Translations under genes and position numbers: made by a program
Shown: piece after piece, positions 1-9,551 of the stretch
Layout of the letters: each line of letters opens with the position of its first letter
How positions within the stretch are numbered: position 1 is the first letter of the stretch
NCBI RefSeq assembly: GCF_002095385.1
Contig: NZ_MIPP01000008.1
Coordinates: forward strand, 1 to 64,000
DNA length: 64,000 nucleotides
Reading direction: 5' to 3'
DNA from: Pantoea eucrina
Lineage (GTDB): Bacteria > Pseudomonadota > Gammaproteobacteria > Enterobacterales > Enterobacteriaceae
Notes under the pieces: generated by a model
Seen by the model: the letters and a program-made list of their open reading frames with translations, nothing else
Told to the model about the DNA's origin: nothing
Database searches by the model: none

Positions 1-1
1 C

Positions 2-364
2 CTGCAGCGTGGCTACGCCGACAGCGAAATCGGCGGCTGGCTGCGCGAGCGGCTGACGCTGCTGCACGTGGCGAGCCAGCAGGCGCTGAGCGATATCGCG
101 CCCGCGCCGGATGTGGTCTATCTCGACCCCATGTATCCGCACCGGCAGAAAAGTGCGATGGTAAAAAAAGAGATGCGCGTATTTCAGTCGCTGGTGGGGG
201 CTGATGAGGATGCCGATGCGCTGCTGGAGCCTGCGCGGCGTCTGGCGAAAAAGCGTATCGTGGTCAAGCGTCCTGATTACGCACCGCCGCTGGCAGGCGT
301 GGTGACACAGTCTGCCGTGGTAACAAAAAGTCACCGCTTTGATATCTATCCGCCGCTAACCTGA
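2..364 (+). CDS. rsmJ: 16S rRNA (guanine-1516-N2) methyltransferase RsmJ, 3' part
   Basis: Only the C-terminal 120 residues lie in the window; the gene starts upstream of base 1 and the frame is open from base 2. The product methylates G1516 of 16S rRNA using S-adenosylmethionine. The segment carries the family's DPMYPH catalytic-type motif (Asp-Pro-Met-Tyr, in a YLDPMYPH context at bases 119-142), followed by the basic [14 protein letters not shown] segment typical of the RsmJ C-terminus. It ends at a TGA just before a strong bidirectional hairpin, and uspA converges on it, as in E. coli. The identification rests on the motif plus synteny with uspA-uspB-pitA. Nothing unusual is visible. Confidence 0.93.
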   Translation: MQRGYADSEIGGWLRERLTLLHVASQQALSDIAPAPDVVYLDPMYPHRQKSAMVKKEMRVFQSLVGADEDADALLEPARRLAKKRIVVKRPDYAPPLAGVVTQSAVVTKSHRFDIYPPLT

Positions 365-390
365 AGCGGCAGAGCAGGGCGTCAGATATA

Positions 391-421
391 AAACAGGCCG
401 GTTATCCCGGCCTGTTTTTTT
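391..421. terminator. Bidirectional terminator between rsmJ and uspA
   Basis: An 11-bp perfect stem (391-401 with 407-417) with a 5-base loop. T-runs follow on both strands. It sits between the convergent rsmJ and uspA genes. Confidence 0.85.
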
Positions 422-857
422 ATTCTTCTTCTGCGTCGCGCAGCGGCACAATCAGCATATCGATATGCACGGTATTGATCAGCTGACGCGCGGATGACAT
501 CAGCTTGCTCCAGAAATCCTGGTGATGTCCGCAGACCACCAGATCCACATCATATTTCCGGATAGCATCCACCAGCACCTGGCCCAGATCGCCGCTGCCG
601 CTCAGCGTTTCGCCAACCGGATAGCCTGCGCTGACGGAGAGGGCTTTCAGGGCGCTGTGCGTCTCCTCTGAAATGCGCTTCTGCATATCGCCGAGATTTA
701 CGTCAATCAGGCCGGTATAGAGATCGGAATAGTTAACGTCAACGTGGATCAGCGAGATTTTGGCATCATAAGGACGCGCCAGCGATACCGCTTTATCCAC
801 CAGCAGCTGGCTTTCCGGAGAGAGATCGACTGCAATCAGGATATGTTTATAGGCCAT
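420..857 (-). CDS. uspA: Universal stress protein A
   Basis: A 145-residue cytoplasmic Usp-domain protein (E. coli UspA has 144) that accumulates on growth arrest and many stresses. The N-terminus [16 protein letters not shown] and the segment [17 protein letters not shown] match UspA closely. The first strand with its conserved Asp is present, and the C-terminal IDMLIVPLR closes the fold. UspA-type proteins lack the full ATP-binding GxxG-x9-GS loop, and none is visible here. ATG at 855-857 is preceded by an aaaggagt Shine-Dalgarno. The gene is monocistronic, transcribed away from uspB, and ends at the shared terminator with rsmJ. Confidence 0.97.
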   Translation of the reverse strand: MAYKHILIAVDLSPESQLLVDKAVSLARPYDAKISLIHVDVNYSDLYTGLIDVNLGDMQKRISEETHSALKALSVSAGYPVGETLSGSGDLGQVLVDAIRKYDVDLVVCGHHQDFWSKLMSSARQLINTVHIDMLIVPLRDAEEE

Positions 858-1273
858 AATAAAACTCCTTTCTCAATATTCTGGGGGGCTACCCTCCCGC
901 AAACCACGGCGGGCGTTTTCCTTAGCGCGAAGCGGCGATGATGCGCCGGTGACTCAATGAAACTGCAGGATCTGTTGTTATCTGCTGAGTATAGCCACTG
1001 TCACCGGCAAATGCTGCACCGCTGCGCCTGAGCGTGATAACGATCCACTGAGCAGGGGGTTATGCATATATTGACGAAGCGCGTCGCTGGAAAAAGTTTG
1101 AGCAGATATTCTACACTGAAATTGCGTGCCACTTTTCTCTGGTGGCGAGGCGCAGATCTGTAAAACAACAACGCCAATCTGCTTATCGATGGCTGGCTTA
1201 TTTTCCACAGGGCGTCTGCAGCACTTCCCCGCTGCATATCACGTCATTGCGGTACCAGCCAGAAGGGGGAAAT
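858..1273. promoter_or_regulatory. uspA/uspB divergent intergenic region
   Basis: A 416-base region between the divergent uspA and uspB starts that must hold both promoters. In E. coli uspB is sigma-S dependent and uspA sigma-70 dependent; I could not place -10/-35 boxes with confidence. I see no convincing gene or large repeat; open frames here read as chance frames without ribosome sites. Confidence 0.5.
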
Positions 1274-1609
1274 ATGATCAGCACTATCGCGCTTTTTTGG
1301 GCTCTTTGTGTGGTTTGTCTGGTGAATATGGCGCGCTACTTCTCTTCCCTGCGTGCGCTGCTCTACGTATTGCGCGGCTGCGATCCGCTGTTGTACCAGT
1401 ATGTTGACGGTGCCGGCTTTTTTACGTCTCACGGCCAGCCGGGTAAACAGGTGCGGCTGGTGCGCTATATCTGGTTAAAGCGCTATCTTGACCATCATGA
1501 CGATGAGTTTATCCGCCGCTGTGAACGGGTGCGCAGTCAGTTTGTACTGACCAGCGGGCTCTGTTTTTTGGTCGTGGTGAGCCTGGTGGCGATGGCGATC
1601 TGGCAGTAA
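1274..1609 (+). CDS. uspB: Universal stress protein B
   Basis: A 111-residue inner-membrane protein, the same length as E. coli UspB, a sigma-S-dependent protein linked to ethanol tolerance in stationary phase. Two hydrophobic helices are visible: residues about 2-18 ([16 protein letters not shown]) and about 88-108 near the C-terminus. The basic, Arg-rich region between them is probably cytoplasmic. An in-frame extension upstream to 1142 exists, but ATG 1274 has a clear aaggggga ribosome site and matches the E. coli start. It stands divergent from uspA and is followed by a terminator shared with pitA. Confidence 0.95.
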   Translation: MISTIALFWALCVVCLVNMARYFSSLRALLYVLRGCDPLLYQYVDGAGFFTSHGQPGKQVRLVRYIWLKRYLDHHDDEFIRRCERVRSQFVLTSGLCFLVVVSLVAMAIWQ

Positions 1610-1640
1610 AGCGACACCGTTATTCCGCGCGCAGGCAATA

Positions 1641-1668
1641 AAAAGGGCGACACTGCTGTCGCCCTTTT
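1641..1668. terminator. Bidirectional terminator between uspB and pitA
   Basis: A near-perfect stem of about 11 bp (1642-1652 with 1657-1667) with loop ctgc. Flanking A- and T-runs serve the convergent uspB and pitA transcripts. Confidence 0.85.
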
Positions 1669-1685
1669 GCCGGAATAGTGCGGTA

Positions 1686-3185
1686 TCAAATCAGATGCAG
1701 CGCAATCCAGTAGAGTCCGCCCGAGAGCAAAATACAGACCGGCAGCGTGAAGATCCACGCCATGGCGATATTTTTAATGGTGCGACTCTGCAGTCCGCCA
1801 CCGTCAACCAGCATGGTGCCGGCCACAGAGGAGGAGAGGATATGCGTGGTTGAAACCGGCATACCGGTATAGCTTGCCACGCCAATCGATACGGCGGCGG
1901 TCACCTGCGCTGACATACCCTGCGCATAGGTCATGCCTTTCTTACCGATTTTTTCACCGATGGTGGTCGCCACACGTCGCCAGCCAATCATGGTGCCGAT
2001 ACCCAGCGCCAGCGCCACGGCCACGATAATCCAGACCGGAGCATACTCGATGGTGCCAAGCAAATCGCCCTTCAGCTTACTGAGGAAGCGCTTATCATCC
2101 GCACCGGTTTCCGGCAGCTTGGCCGCCTTATCCGCCGTGTCAGAGATGCACAGCAGCAGACGACGCATCTGGCTGCGCTGATCGACAGAGAGCTGATCGT
2201 AGCTCTGCAGATTGTTCAGCAGGCCCTGGGCCCGGCCGATAGCCTCCAGCGCACGGGCGCTGTCACAGTGGAACTCCTGCGGGCCGCTCGGAACTTCTTC
2301 CGGCGTCGGCAGCGCAGGCGGTGCCATCTGCACAATGTGCGTCAGCGAATCGCCGTGCTGGCGGTAATACTGCTCCAGATGATTAACCGCATCGCGCGTG
2401 CGGGTGATGTCATAACCGGAAGCGTTCATATTCACGACAAAACCTGCCGGCGCCACGCCAATCAGCACCAGCATGATCAGACCAATGCCTTTCTGTCCGT
2501 CGTTAGCGCCGTGTGAATAGCTGACACCGATGGCCGAAACAATCAGCGCGATGCGCGTCCAGAACGGCGGCTTTTTCTTGCCATCGATCTTTTCACGGTC
2601 AGCGGGGGTCATATGAATACGCGCGCGTTTCTTCGTACTGCTCCAGTAGCGGCGCAGCAGGAAAATCAGGCCGCCGGCGATGATCAATCCGATAATCGGT
2701 GACAGGATCAGCGACAGAAAGATATTGATCACTTTTGGCAGATTAAGCGCATCCACTACAGAGGTGCCGGTCATCAGCGCATTGGTGAGACCAATACCGA
2801 TAATGGCGCCAATCAGCGTATGGGAGCTGGAGGCCGGCAGGCCCAGATACCAGGTGCCGAGGTTCCAGATAATGGCAGCCAGCAGCATGGAAAAGACCAT
2901 GGCGAGGCCGTGCGCCGAACCGACATTCAGGAGCAGGTCGGTAGGAAGCATATGTACGATGGCGTAGGCCACGCTCAGACCGCCGAGCAGCACGCCAAAA
3001 AAGTTGAACACACCTGCCATCACCACTGCCAGCTGCGCCCGCATCGCACGGGTGTAGATGACGGTAGCGACCGCGTTGGCGGTGTCGTGGAAGCCGTTGA
3101 TTGCCTCATAAAACAATACAAACAGCAGGGCAAGAACCAATAACAGGCCGGTACTCAGGTCAAGACCAGCAAACAGATGTAGCAT
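1686..3185 (-). CDS. pitA: Low-affinity inorganic phosphate transporter PitA
   Basis: A 499-residue polytopic inner-membrane transporter that takes up phosphate as a neutral metal-phosphate complex with protons. The duplicated PHO4-family signatures are visible: [15 protein letters not shown] near residue 32 and [12 protein letters not shown] near residue 230. A hydrophilic cytoplasmic loop follows at about 285-370. The frame extends 17 codons upstream, but the ATG at 3183-3185 ([10 protein letters not shown]) is the E. coli start. The gene is monocistronic, converges on uspB and diverges from yhiN. The loop differs from E. coli most strongly, as usual for this family. Confidence 0.97.
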   Translation of the reverse strand: MLHLFAGLDLSTGLLLVLALLFVLFYEAINGFHDTANAVATVIYTRAMRAQLAVVMAGVFNFFGVLLGGLSVAYAIVHMLPTDLLLNVGSAHGLAMVFSMLLAAIIWNLGTWYLGLPASSSHTLIGAIIGIGLTNALMTGTSVVDALNLPKVINIFLSLILSPIIGLIIAGGLIFLLRRYWSSTKKRARIHMTPADREKIDGKKKPPFWTRIALIVSAIGVSYSHGANDGQKGIGLIMLVLIGVAPAGFVVNMNASGYDITRTRDAVNHLEQYYRQHGDSLTHIVQMAPPALPTPEEVPSGPQEFHCDSARALEAIGRAQGLLNNLQSYDQLSVDQRSQMRRLLLCISDTADKAAKLPETGADDKRFLSKLKGDLLGTIEYAPVWIIVAVALALGIGTMIGWRRVATTIGEKIGKKGMTYAQGMSAQVTAAVSIGVASYTGMPVSTTHILSSSVAGTMLVDGGGLQSRTIKNIAMAWIFTLPVCILLSGGLYWIALHLI

Positions 3186-3426
3186 AAACGTTACGCCATT
3201 TTGGAGGACATGAACGCGGCGCATTATCTGCGACAACGCACTGTATGGGAAAGAGAAATATAGCCTTTTTTTGTCTTAAATTGGTAACTCAGAGGACAAA
3301 ACAAGGTAAAAGAGCCGAAAAATGAAACAGTTACATTATGACATATTTACGGCATTTTTTTGAAGGTGGCGCAAAAAGCCGCAGATCACTACAATCAGCG
3401 CCTTTCGTAATCAGGTGGACATCGCA

Positions 3427-4611
3427 GTGGAAAAGTTTGACGTTATCGTAATAGGGGCAGGTGCTGCCGGGATGTTCTGTGCAGCGCAGGCGGGACAGCG
3501 CGGGCGCCGCGTACTGCTGCTGGATAACGGCAAAAAAGCGGGCCGTAAGATTCTGATGTCAGGCGGTGGCCGCTGCAACTTTACCAATCTGTATACCGAG
3601 CCGGCGGCCTACCTGTCGCACAATCCGCACTTCTGCAAATCTGCACTGGCGCGTTACACCCAGTGGGATTTTATCGATCTGGTCAGCCGGTACGGCATCG
3701 CGTGGCATGAAAAAACGCTGGGTCAGCTGTTCTGTGATGACTCCGCGCAGCAGATTGTCGATATGCTGCTGAAAGAGTGTGAAGCGGGTGCGGTGACGCT
3801 GCGGCTGCGCAGCGAAGTGCTGAGCACGGAGCGTGACAACGGGGGATACCGGCTGCAGCTTAATGGCGCAGAGGTATGGGCAGAGAAGCTGGTGATCGCC
3901 AGCGGCGGGCTGTCGATGCCGGGACTGGGCGCGTCGCCGTTTGGTTACAAAGTGGCGGAGCAGTTTGGTCTGCGCGTCTATCCGACCCGCGCCGGACTGG
4001 TGCCGTTTACGCTGCATAAGCCGCTGCTGGAGCAGCTCAGCACCCTGTCGGGCGTTGCGCTGCCGGCCACCATCGAAGCGCAGGATGGCACGCTGTTTAA
4101 GGAGGCGATGCTGTTTACCCATCGTGGTCTCTCTGGTCCGGCAGTGCTGCAGATCTCCAGCTACTGGCAGCCAGGCGAGTTTATTAGCGTCAACCTGCTG
4201 CCGGCGCTGGCGCTGAACGACTACCTTGATGAGCAGCGCAGCGCACATCCCAATCTCAGCCTGAAAAACAGCCTGGCGAAGATCCTGCCGAAGCGGCTGG
4301 TGGAGGTTCTGCAGGCGATGAATTCGATTCCGGATGTCACCCTGAAGCAGCTCAACAGCAAACAGCAGGCTGAACTGGCGCAGTTACTGCACCAGTGGCG
4401 GGTACAGCCAAACGGCACCGAAGGTTATCGCACCGCAGAGGTCACGCTGGGAGGCGTCGATACCACCCAGCTCTCTTCAAAAACCATGGAGGCGCGCGAT
4501 GTGCCGGGCCTCTATTTCATTGGTGAAGTTGCGGACGTGACCGGCTGGCTGGGGGGCTACAATTTCCAGTGGGCGTGGAGTTCCGCCTGGGCCTGCGCCC
4601 AGGCGCTCTGA
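3427..4611 (+). CDS. yhiN: Flavoprotein YhiN (HI0933 family, NAD(P)/FAD-dependent oxidoreductase)
   Basis: A 394-residue HI0933-family flavoprotein of unknown physiological substrate. The FAD-binding Rossmann motif GAGAAGMFCAAQAG lies near the N-terminus, followed by the family marker GRKILMSGGGRCNFTN. The C-terminal GLYFIGEVADVTGWLGGYNFQWAWSSA is the second dinucleotide-contact region. The longest frame begins at a GTG at 3415, but GTG 3427 (VEKFDVIV) has aggtgg 8-9 bases upstream and aligns with the E. coli N-terminus, so I chose it. The stop codon lies 3 bases from the stop of the convergent glycosyltransferase gene, with no terminator hairpin between them. Confidence 0.93.
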   Translation: MEKFDVIVIGAGAAGMFCAAQAGQRGRRVLLLDNGKKAGRKILMSGGGRCNFTNLYTEPAAYLSHNPHFCKSALARYTQWDFIDLVSRYGIAWHEKTLGQLFCDDSAQQIVDMLLKECEAGAVTLRLRSEVLSTERDNGGYRLQLNGAEVWAEKLVIASGGLSMPGLGASPFGYKVAEQFGLRVYPTRAGLVPFTLHKPLLEQLSTLSGVALPATIEAQDGTLFKEAMLFTHRGLSGPAVLQISSYWQPGEFISVNLLPALALNDYLDEQRSAHPNLSLKNSLAKILPKRLVEVLQAMNSIPDVTLKQLNSKQQAELAQLLHQWRVQPNGTEGYRTAEVTLGGVDTTQLSSKTMEARDVPGLYFIGEVADVTGWLGGYNFQWAWSSAWACAQAL

Positions 4612-4614
4612 GCA

Positions 4615-5559
4615 TTACCGGCGGCTCAGCAGCAGCTGTCCCAGCAGGCTGTCGCGGTTGACCACGCCATATTTCAGGTTGGTGGCGAGATATTTGCGAT
4701 CGAAGCCGGTGAGTTTGGTTAACGGCGGCAGCACCTCAGGCAGACGATCGACCATCAGCATGCGGCTCAGCCGGACCGGACGCCACTCGCTCAGGCTTTG
4801 ATAAAGCAGCGCGCTGGCTTCGCACTTGCGCAGATAAAGATTGTAATGATTGCTTTCGCGCAGCGCCTGCTGCTGCGCCAGATAGACCACCAGATAGTCG
4901 GGTGGCGTAATCCCCTGCACCAGGGTGTCATAGTCAGGCTGCGCCAGCAGCTGCCGGAAGAAAGCCTCCGCCCCCAGCGTCACAATCGGGCGGAAATAGT
5001 GCAGCCAGCGGCCAATAAAGGCATTGTTCGCCGGAGCCGCAAGAAACCACGACTCAATCACCGGATAAGCCATATCGTGCGTTGAACCGGCACGATAAAA
5101 CGCAATCAGGTCGTAACGCGGATCGGCATTAACGGCCAGCAGCGCATCCAGCGTACGGTTGAGGATAATGGTGGCATCCATCCAGATGCCGCCATAGCGG
5201 TAAAGCAGCTCCAGGCGGATAACATCGCTTTTGTGCGACGGACGCATATCGGGATGCGTAAACTGCAGGTCCGGCAGATAGTGGGCGAGATTGCGATTGT
5301 TAATCACCGTCATCTGGTAACCCGGGTTTTCCCGGACAATTTTATCCACAAAAATCTGCACTTCAGCGGGCAGCGTTTCGCTCTCCCAGTACATCCAGAT
5401 CTGCTGCGGGATCGGCGTGCCGGTGGCGGGCTGGCTGCACATATCGATATCCTGCTCATCGCGCGGATTATAGCTTGCCAGCTGTTTACGCCGCGTCAGC
5501 ATCTTCTCTGCCCGCAGACCCAGCGAGACCAGATGCGTTTTAACGTTATTTTTGTTCAT
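4615..5559 (-). CDS. Capsular-polysaccharide-type glycosyltransferase (Caps_synth / GT32-like)
   Basis: A 314-residue soluble or peripherally bound glycosyltransferase. The family core is clear: IPQQIWMYWES (nucleotide-sugar entry strand, about residues 50-60), then SDVIRLELLYRYGGIWMDATI (about 110-130), the helix plus DxT acidic motif of the OCH1/Caps_synth group. No signal peptide or membrane helix is seen; the N-terminus is basic. Donor and acceptor cannot be read from the sequence. It is a lone glycosyltransferase with no capsule or LPS genes beside it, tail to tail with yhiN, and absent from this place in E. coli. It probably decorates a surface glycan made elsewhere. Confidence 0.82.
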   Translation of the reverse strand: MNKNNVKTHLVSLGLRAEKMLTRRKQLASYNPRDEQDIDMCSQPATGTPIPQQIWMYWESETLPAEVQIFVDKIVRENPGYQMTVINNRNLAHYLPDLQFTHPDMRPSHKSDVIRLELLYRYGGIWMDATIILNRTLDALLAVNADPRYDLIAFYRAGSTHDMAYPVIESWFLAAPANNAFIGRWLHYFRPIVTLGAEAFFRQLLAQPDYDTLVQGITPPDYLVVYLAQQQALRESNHYNLYLRKCEASALLYQSLSEWRPVRLSRMLMVDRLPEVLPPLTKLTGFDRKYLATNLKYGVVNRDSLLGQLLLSRR

Positions 5560-5828
5560 GCTTTTTCCTGTCGCAGGCCGTCAGCTATCGCAGTTTTTAT
5601 GCAGGCAAAAAAACTGGCCCTGTGGCAACGTCCTGAATGCACCCTGAGCGGCGCGAAATGAAGTTTTAAAATTAACAAAGGGCGGGAAGTTGCTCAATCA
5701 ATAAACCGTAAAACAACAACTTTAAGAGAATCCGCAGAAACCGGCGCGGATGGCTCACGCGGGCGGGTAGCCGGGCCGCTAATCTGCTATTATCGCCAGG
5801 TTTTTTACTCCGCCGATCCTGTGACACT

Positions 5829-6176
5829 ATGTTAAAAATGAAATTTCTGCTGCCGGTGCTGATTTTGCTGAGCGCAGCCGTATGGTGGCTGATGCCACAT
5901 TATGATGATGAAGATAAAGCTTATTATATTGCTGTATTCTGTACGCTGACCCACGACGGGCGCGATAACAGCCCGCAGGCGATGCAACAGATTATTGAAG
6001 GCGGTAACTCCGATTACGCGCTGCAGAAAATCCGCTTCCAGCCTGGCCTGGCAACCCATCTGCAGCAGGTGTGGCAGGATCTGGCCTTGCCGCAGCAGCA
6101 GCAGGCGCGTCAGGAGGCGCTGCGCTGCCGGCAGATCATGTCAGCCGTGATGCTGCCGGGTAAGCCAGTGGCATAA
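5829..6176 (+). CDS. Hypothetical single-pass or exported protein
   Basis: A 115-residue protein I do not recognise. Residues about 4-22 form one hydrophobic segment (MKFLLPVLILLSAAVWWLM), an uncleaved anchor or signal peptide. A roughly 90-residue soluble part follows, with two Cys residues about 60 apart (in VFCTL and ALRCRQ) that could pair in the periplasm. The remainder is helical and Gln-rich (LPQQQQARQEALRC). Start options are ATG 5829 and ATG 5838; neither has a strong ribosome site. It stands alone, divergent from the glycosyltransferase and convergent with the AraC-type regulator. Codon use looks native. Confidence 0.6.
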   Translation: MLKMKFLLPVLILLSAAVWWLMPHYDDEDKAYYIAVFCTLTHDGRDNSPQAMQQIIEGGNSDYALQKIRFQPGLATHLQQVWQDLALPQQQQARQEALRCRQIMSAVMLPGKPVA

Positions 6177-6224
6177 AAGCGATTGCGCTTCTCTGCGGCC
6201 GGCGCGAAGCGTGTTGCCGGCCGA

Positions 6225-6659
6225 TCACAGCGGGTCTTCATCCGGAGAGCCCGGTTTACTCTCCATACGCCGGCAAATCGCACAGGGGTCGTCACTGTTG
6301 CGGATATGCGCTTCCGCTTCGTGACTCAACCTGCGCCTGCGGCACTGCAGCGGCGTGCAACCCAGCGTCTGCTTAAACGAACGGGTCAGCGACTGCTGGC
6401 TTTCAAAATGGTATTTCAGCGCCAGGCGAATAATCGGCGTGTCGCTGTATTTAAGATCCGCAATACAGTGGGTCAGTTTTTTCCGGCGAATATAACGCGC
6501 CAGCGTTTCACTATAATAGCGGGCAAATAATTTCTGCAGATACCATTTCGAATATCCTGATTTCTGTGCAATATCGTCGATGCTCAGGCGCTGCTCCAGA
6601 TTATCGGTGATCCACTCTTTTATTATGGCGATAACTTGCTGATTATATTTCTGCTTCAT
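6225..6659 (-). CDS. Short AraC/XylS-family regulator, MarA/SoxS/RamA-like
   Basis: A 144-residue stand-alone AraC-type DNA-binding protein lacking the ligand-binding domain. Two helix-turn-helix units are visible: LSIDDIAQKSGYSKWYLQKLFAR (about 25-48) and IIRLALKYHFESQQSLTRSFK (about 75-95). The FESQQSLTRSFK segment is the recognition-helix signature of the MarA/SoxS/Rob group. Residues about 110-144 form an extra tail with two closely spaced cysteines (DDPCAICRR) that MarA and SoxS lack. The leader is strongly AT-rich and holds an inverted repeat. Its targets are unknown; MarA-like efflux and stress control is an inference. Confidence 0.82.
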   Translation of the reverse strand: MKQKYNQQVIAIIKEWITDNLEQRLSIDDIAQKSGYSKWYLQKLFARYYSETLARYIRRKKLTHCIADLKYSDTPIIRLALKYHFESQQSLTRSFKQTLGCTPLQCRRRRLSHEAEAHIRNSDDPCAICRRMESKPGSPDEDPL

Positions 6660-6932
6660 GCCGATGTTTTCCCTTCACTCGTTATTATGAAGGTTAATTA
6701 AACGGCATAAAATAGCGGCATGCTAAATTATTTTTCTGCTTTTGATTAATATATTCCCATATCAAGAATGGTCTTGTTTTTATATAAATGCTTTACCGTT
6801 ATTTCTGGAAATAACAGAATAAAAGCAGCGTTATTTATTTAAATTTCGATCAGAAAAAGCGGTTCACGTGCTCACGATTATTGTGTAAATCAGCAGCCCG
6901 GCGATAGCGACCGCCAGGCTGAAGAGTGCTTA
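6660..6932. promoter_or_regulatory. AT-rich leader of the AraC-type regulator, with an 18-bp inverted repeat
   Basis: This 273-base gap is much more AT-rich than its surroundings. It must contain the regulator's promoter. An inverted repeat GTTATTTC-tg-GAAATAAC lies at 6798-6815, about 140 bases upstream of the regulator's start codon. It could be an operator or just part of an H-NS-type AT-rich tract. Confidence 0.4.
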
Positions 6933-7910
6933 TCAGAGCACTTTCTGCTCGGCGAGATCCAGCGCAAAGTAGCTGAATATCAGGTCGGCACCGGCACGCT
7001 TAATGGCGCCCAGGCTTTCCAGTACGACATTACGCTCGTCAATTGCACCCGCCTGCGCGGCGAACTTGATCATCGCATATTCACCGCTCACCTGGTAGGC
7101 AGCCAGCGGCAGCGTGGTGCGTTCGCGAATATCACGCAGAATGTCGAGATAGGCGCCGGCAGGTTTAACCATCAGCGAATCCGCCCCTTCGGCTTCATCC
7201 AGCAGGGATTCGCGGATCGCTTCACGCCGGTTCATCGGGTTCATCTGATAGGTCTTGCGATCGCCTTTCAGCGCTGTGCCAGCGGCCTCACGGAACGGGC
7301 CGTAGAACGAAGAGGCAAACTTAGTGGAGTAGGACATAATCGCCGTATCCGTAAAGCCCGCCCCATCCAGCGCCTGACGAATCGCCTTAACCTGACCATC
7401 CATTGCCGCTGAAGGGGCGATGAAGTCAGCACCTGCCTGCGCGGCCACCACCGCCTGCCTGCCCAGATTGATCAGCGTCTGGTCATTATCCACGCCGTGA
7501 TCGCACAGCACACCGCAGTGGCCGTGGCTGGTGTATTCACAGAAGCAGGTGTCGGACATCACGATCATTTCCGGCACGGTATCTTTACAGATGCGCGCCA
7601 TACGCGCGACCAGGCCATTCTCCTGCCACGCATCGCTGCCGGTGGCGTCGGTGTGATGCGAAATACCGAAGGTCATTACCGAGCGGATACCCGCTTTGGC
7701 AATACGCTCAATTTCATACGCAAGACGTTTTTCCGGAATACGCATCACGCCTGGCATAGCGTTGATCGGCACATAGTCATCCACCTCTTCTTCAACAAAA
7801 ATCGGCAGCGCCAGATCGTTGATGCTAAGGCCGGATTCCTGGAACATTGCGCGCATAGAGGCGCTTTTACGCAGCCTTCTCGGGCGCTGGATCAGATTAA
7901 ATTCAGACAT
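6933..7910 (-). CDS. hemB: Delta-aminolevulinic acid dehydratase (porphobilinogen synthase)
   Basis: Condenses two 5-aminolevulinate molecules to porphobilinogen in heme biosynthesis. At 325 residues it matches E. coli HemB (324). The metal-ligand cluster [15 protein letters not shown], and the two active-site lysine segments [14 protein letters not shown] and [13 protein letters not shown], are intact. A GTG six bases upstream (7916) is an alternative start, but ATG 7908-7910 ([16 protein letters not shown]) fits the E. coli N-terminus better. The TGA stop is followed directly by an in-frame TAA. It lies between the AraC-type regulator and proP, all on the minus strand, but is probably a separate transcript. 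Confidence 0.97.
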   Translation of the reverse strand: MSEFNLIQRPRRLRKSASMRAMFQESGLSINDLALPIFVEEEVDDYVPINAMPGVMRIPEKRLAYEIERIAKAGIRSVMTFGISHHTDATGSDAWQENGLVARMARICKDTVPEMIVMSDTCFCEYTSHGHCGVLCDHGVDNDQTLINLGRQAVVAAQAGADFIAPSAAMDGQVKAIRQALDGAGFTDTAIMSYSTKFASSFYGPFREAAGTALKGDRKTYQMNPMNRREAIRESLLDEAEGADSLMVKPAGAYLDILRDIRERTTLPLAAYQVSGEYAMIKFAAQAGAIDERNVVLESLGAIKRAGADLIFSYFALDLAEQKVL

Positions 7911-8010
7911 GTTCACACAACTTATTTGGATGAAAATAGTGACTACAGTTTACTCTTTTTCACGTCGGGTAATGAAGAATGTGTGCTGCTGAGAGGCGGA
8001 GACGGGAGAT

Positions 8011-8036
8011 AAAAAAGTCCCGCCGGGCGGCGGGAC
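8011..8036 (-). terminator. Terminator downstream of proP
   Basis: An 8-bp GC-rich stem (8017-8024 with 8029-8036), loop gggc. Reading the minus strand it is followed by six T, directly downstream of the proP stop codon. Confidence 0.85.
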
Positions 8037-8045
8037 GGGTGAATA

Positions 8046-9551
8046 TTACTCTTTAATAACCGGATGCTGATCGACCAGGTTGCGGCGTTTAGCCTCAAGG
8101 CGTGCGATCTCGGCATCAATATCTTCAATCTTCTGTTCGATATTGTCGTGATGCTCCTGCAGGATCTCACGGGCTTCATCAAGGTCAGATGCCGCAGGCG
8201 TGGCGCCACGCAGCGGTTTGTTCGCTGTCTCTTTCATATAGAGACCAGTGATCAGACCCACGACAGCAACCACCATCAGATAGTAGGCAGGCATATAGAG
8301 GTTGTTGCTGGCTTCTACTGCCCAGGCCGTCACGGTCGGCGTCAGACCGGCAACCAGAATCGAAATGTTGAATGCGCTGGCCAGCGCGCTATAGCGAATA
8401 TGCGTCGGGAACATCGCCGGCAGCGACGAGGCCATCACGCCGGTAAAGGCGTTGAGGATCACCGCCAGCAGCAGCAGGCCGGCAAAAATCAGGCCGAGTA
8501 CGTTACTGTTAATCAGCGTAAACGCCGGGATCGCACAGAAGAACAGCGCAATACTGCCGAGGATAACAAATGGACGACGACCGAAGCGGTCGCTCAGCAT
8601 GCCCATGATCGGCTGTACAAACAGCATACCCATCATGATGGCGATGATAATCAGCACCCCATGATCTTCTGAGTAGTGCAGGTTATGTGACAGGTAGCTC
8701 GGCATGTAAGTCAGCAGCATGTAGTAGGTCACGTTGGTGGCAAGCACCAGACCGATACAGGCCAGCAGGCTTTTCCAGTGTTTGGTGGCGATTTCTTTAA
8801 ACGACACTTTCGGGCCATCGCGCAGGCCGTCACGGTCGCCCTGCTCCAGACCATCAACGTGCTGCTGGAAAGCCGGGGTCTCTTCCAGCGCATGGCGCAG
8901 ATAGAGGCCAATCAGGCCCAGCGGCAGCGCCAGGAAGAACGGTACGCGCCAGCCCCACTCAAGGAAATTATCTTCCCCGATGATGGTCGAGAGCAGCACC
9001 ACGACGCCTGCACCCAGCACAAAGCCGGCAATAGAACCAAAGTCGAGCCAGCTGCCCATAAAGCCGCGTTTACGGTCCGGAGAGTACTCTGCGACAAAAA
9101 TCGATGCGCCGGTATACTCGCCGCCGACCGAGAAGCCCTGGGCCATTTTGGCCAGCAGCAGCAGAATCGGTGCCCAGATGCCGATAGAGGCGTAAGAGGG
9201 GATCAGGCCGATACAGAAGGTACTGATCGACATAATAACAATGGTGATAGAGAGAATTTTCTGGCGGCCATACTTATCGCCCAGCATGCCGAAAAACAGA
9301 CCACCCAGCGGACGGATCAGGAACGGAACCGAAAAGGTACCCAGCGCCGCGATCATCTGCACGCCCGGAGATGCATCCGGGAAAAAGACTTTACCCAGCG
9401 CATAGGCAACAAAGCCATAGACACCAAAGTCGAACCACTCCATCGCATTACCCAGCGATGCCGCAGTAATAGCCTTGCGTAAGCGGGCGTCATCGATAAT
9501 GGTGACGTCATCCAGCCCGATAGGTTTTACACGCTTCCTACGTAATTTCAT
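8046..9551 (-). CDS. proP: Osmosensing proline/glycine betaine:H+ symporter ProP
   Basis: A 501-residue MFS transporter (E. coli ProP 500) that imports proline, glycine betaine and ectoine under hyperosmotic stress. It has 12 membrane helices, with the MFS loop motif GDKYGRQK after helix 2 and its repeat SDRFGRRP in the second half. The C-terminal tail, residues about 455-500, is a long coiled coil (EQKIEDIDAEIARLEAKRRNL) of the osmosensory ProP type. The frame extends 12 codons upstream to 9587, but ATG 9549-9551 (MKLRRKRVKPIGL) has gggtaa upstream and the expected N-terminus. The upstream region carries a 26-bp palindrome and a possible CRP site. Confidence 0.96.
   Translation of the reverse strand: MKLRRKRVKPIGLDDVTIIDDARLRKAITAASLGNAMEWFDFGVYGFVAYALGKVFFPDASPGVQMIAALGTFSVPFLIRPLGGLFFGMLGDKYGRQKILSITIVIMSISTFCIGLIPSYASIGIWAPILLLLAKMAQGFSVGGEYTGASIFVAEYSPDRKRGFMGSWLDFGSIAGFVLGAGVVVLLSTIIGEDNFLEWGWRVPFFLALPLGLIGLYLRHALEETPAFQQHVDGLEQGDRDGLRDGPKVSFKEIATKHWKSLLACIGLVLATNVTYYMLLTYMPSYLSHNLHYSEDHGVLIIIAIMMGMLFVQPIMGMLSDRFGRRPFVILGSIALFFCAIPAFTLINSNVLGLIFAGLLLLAVILNAFTGVMASSLPAMFPTHIRYSALASAFNISILVAGLTPTVTAWAVEASNNLYMPAYYLMVVAVVGLITGLYMKETANKPLRGATPAASDLDEAREILQEHHDNIEQKIEDIDAEIARLEAKRRNLVDQHPVIKE

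Noticed and set aside
6862-6932. Hydrophobic minus-strand stretch (ALFSLAVAIAGLLIYTII) in the hemB frame after its TGA-TAA stops
   Set aside because: No start codon in frame; two consecutive stops separate it from hemB. It may be chance or a remnant, and there is no support for translation.
8064-9482. Long plus-strand frames opposite proP
   Set aside because: Antisense shadows of a clear ProP gene; no ribosome site or family resemblance.
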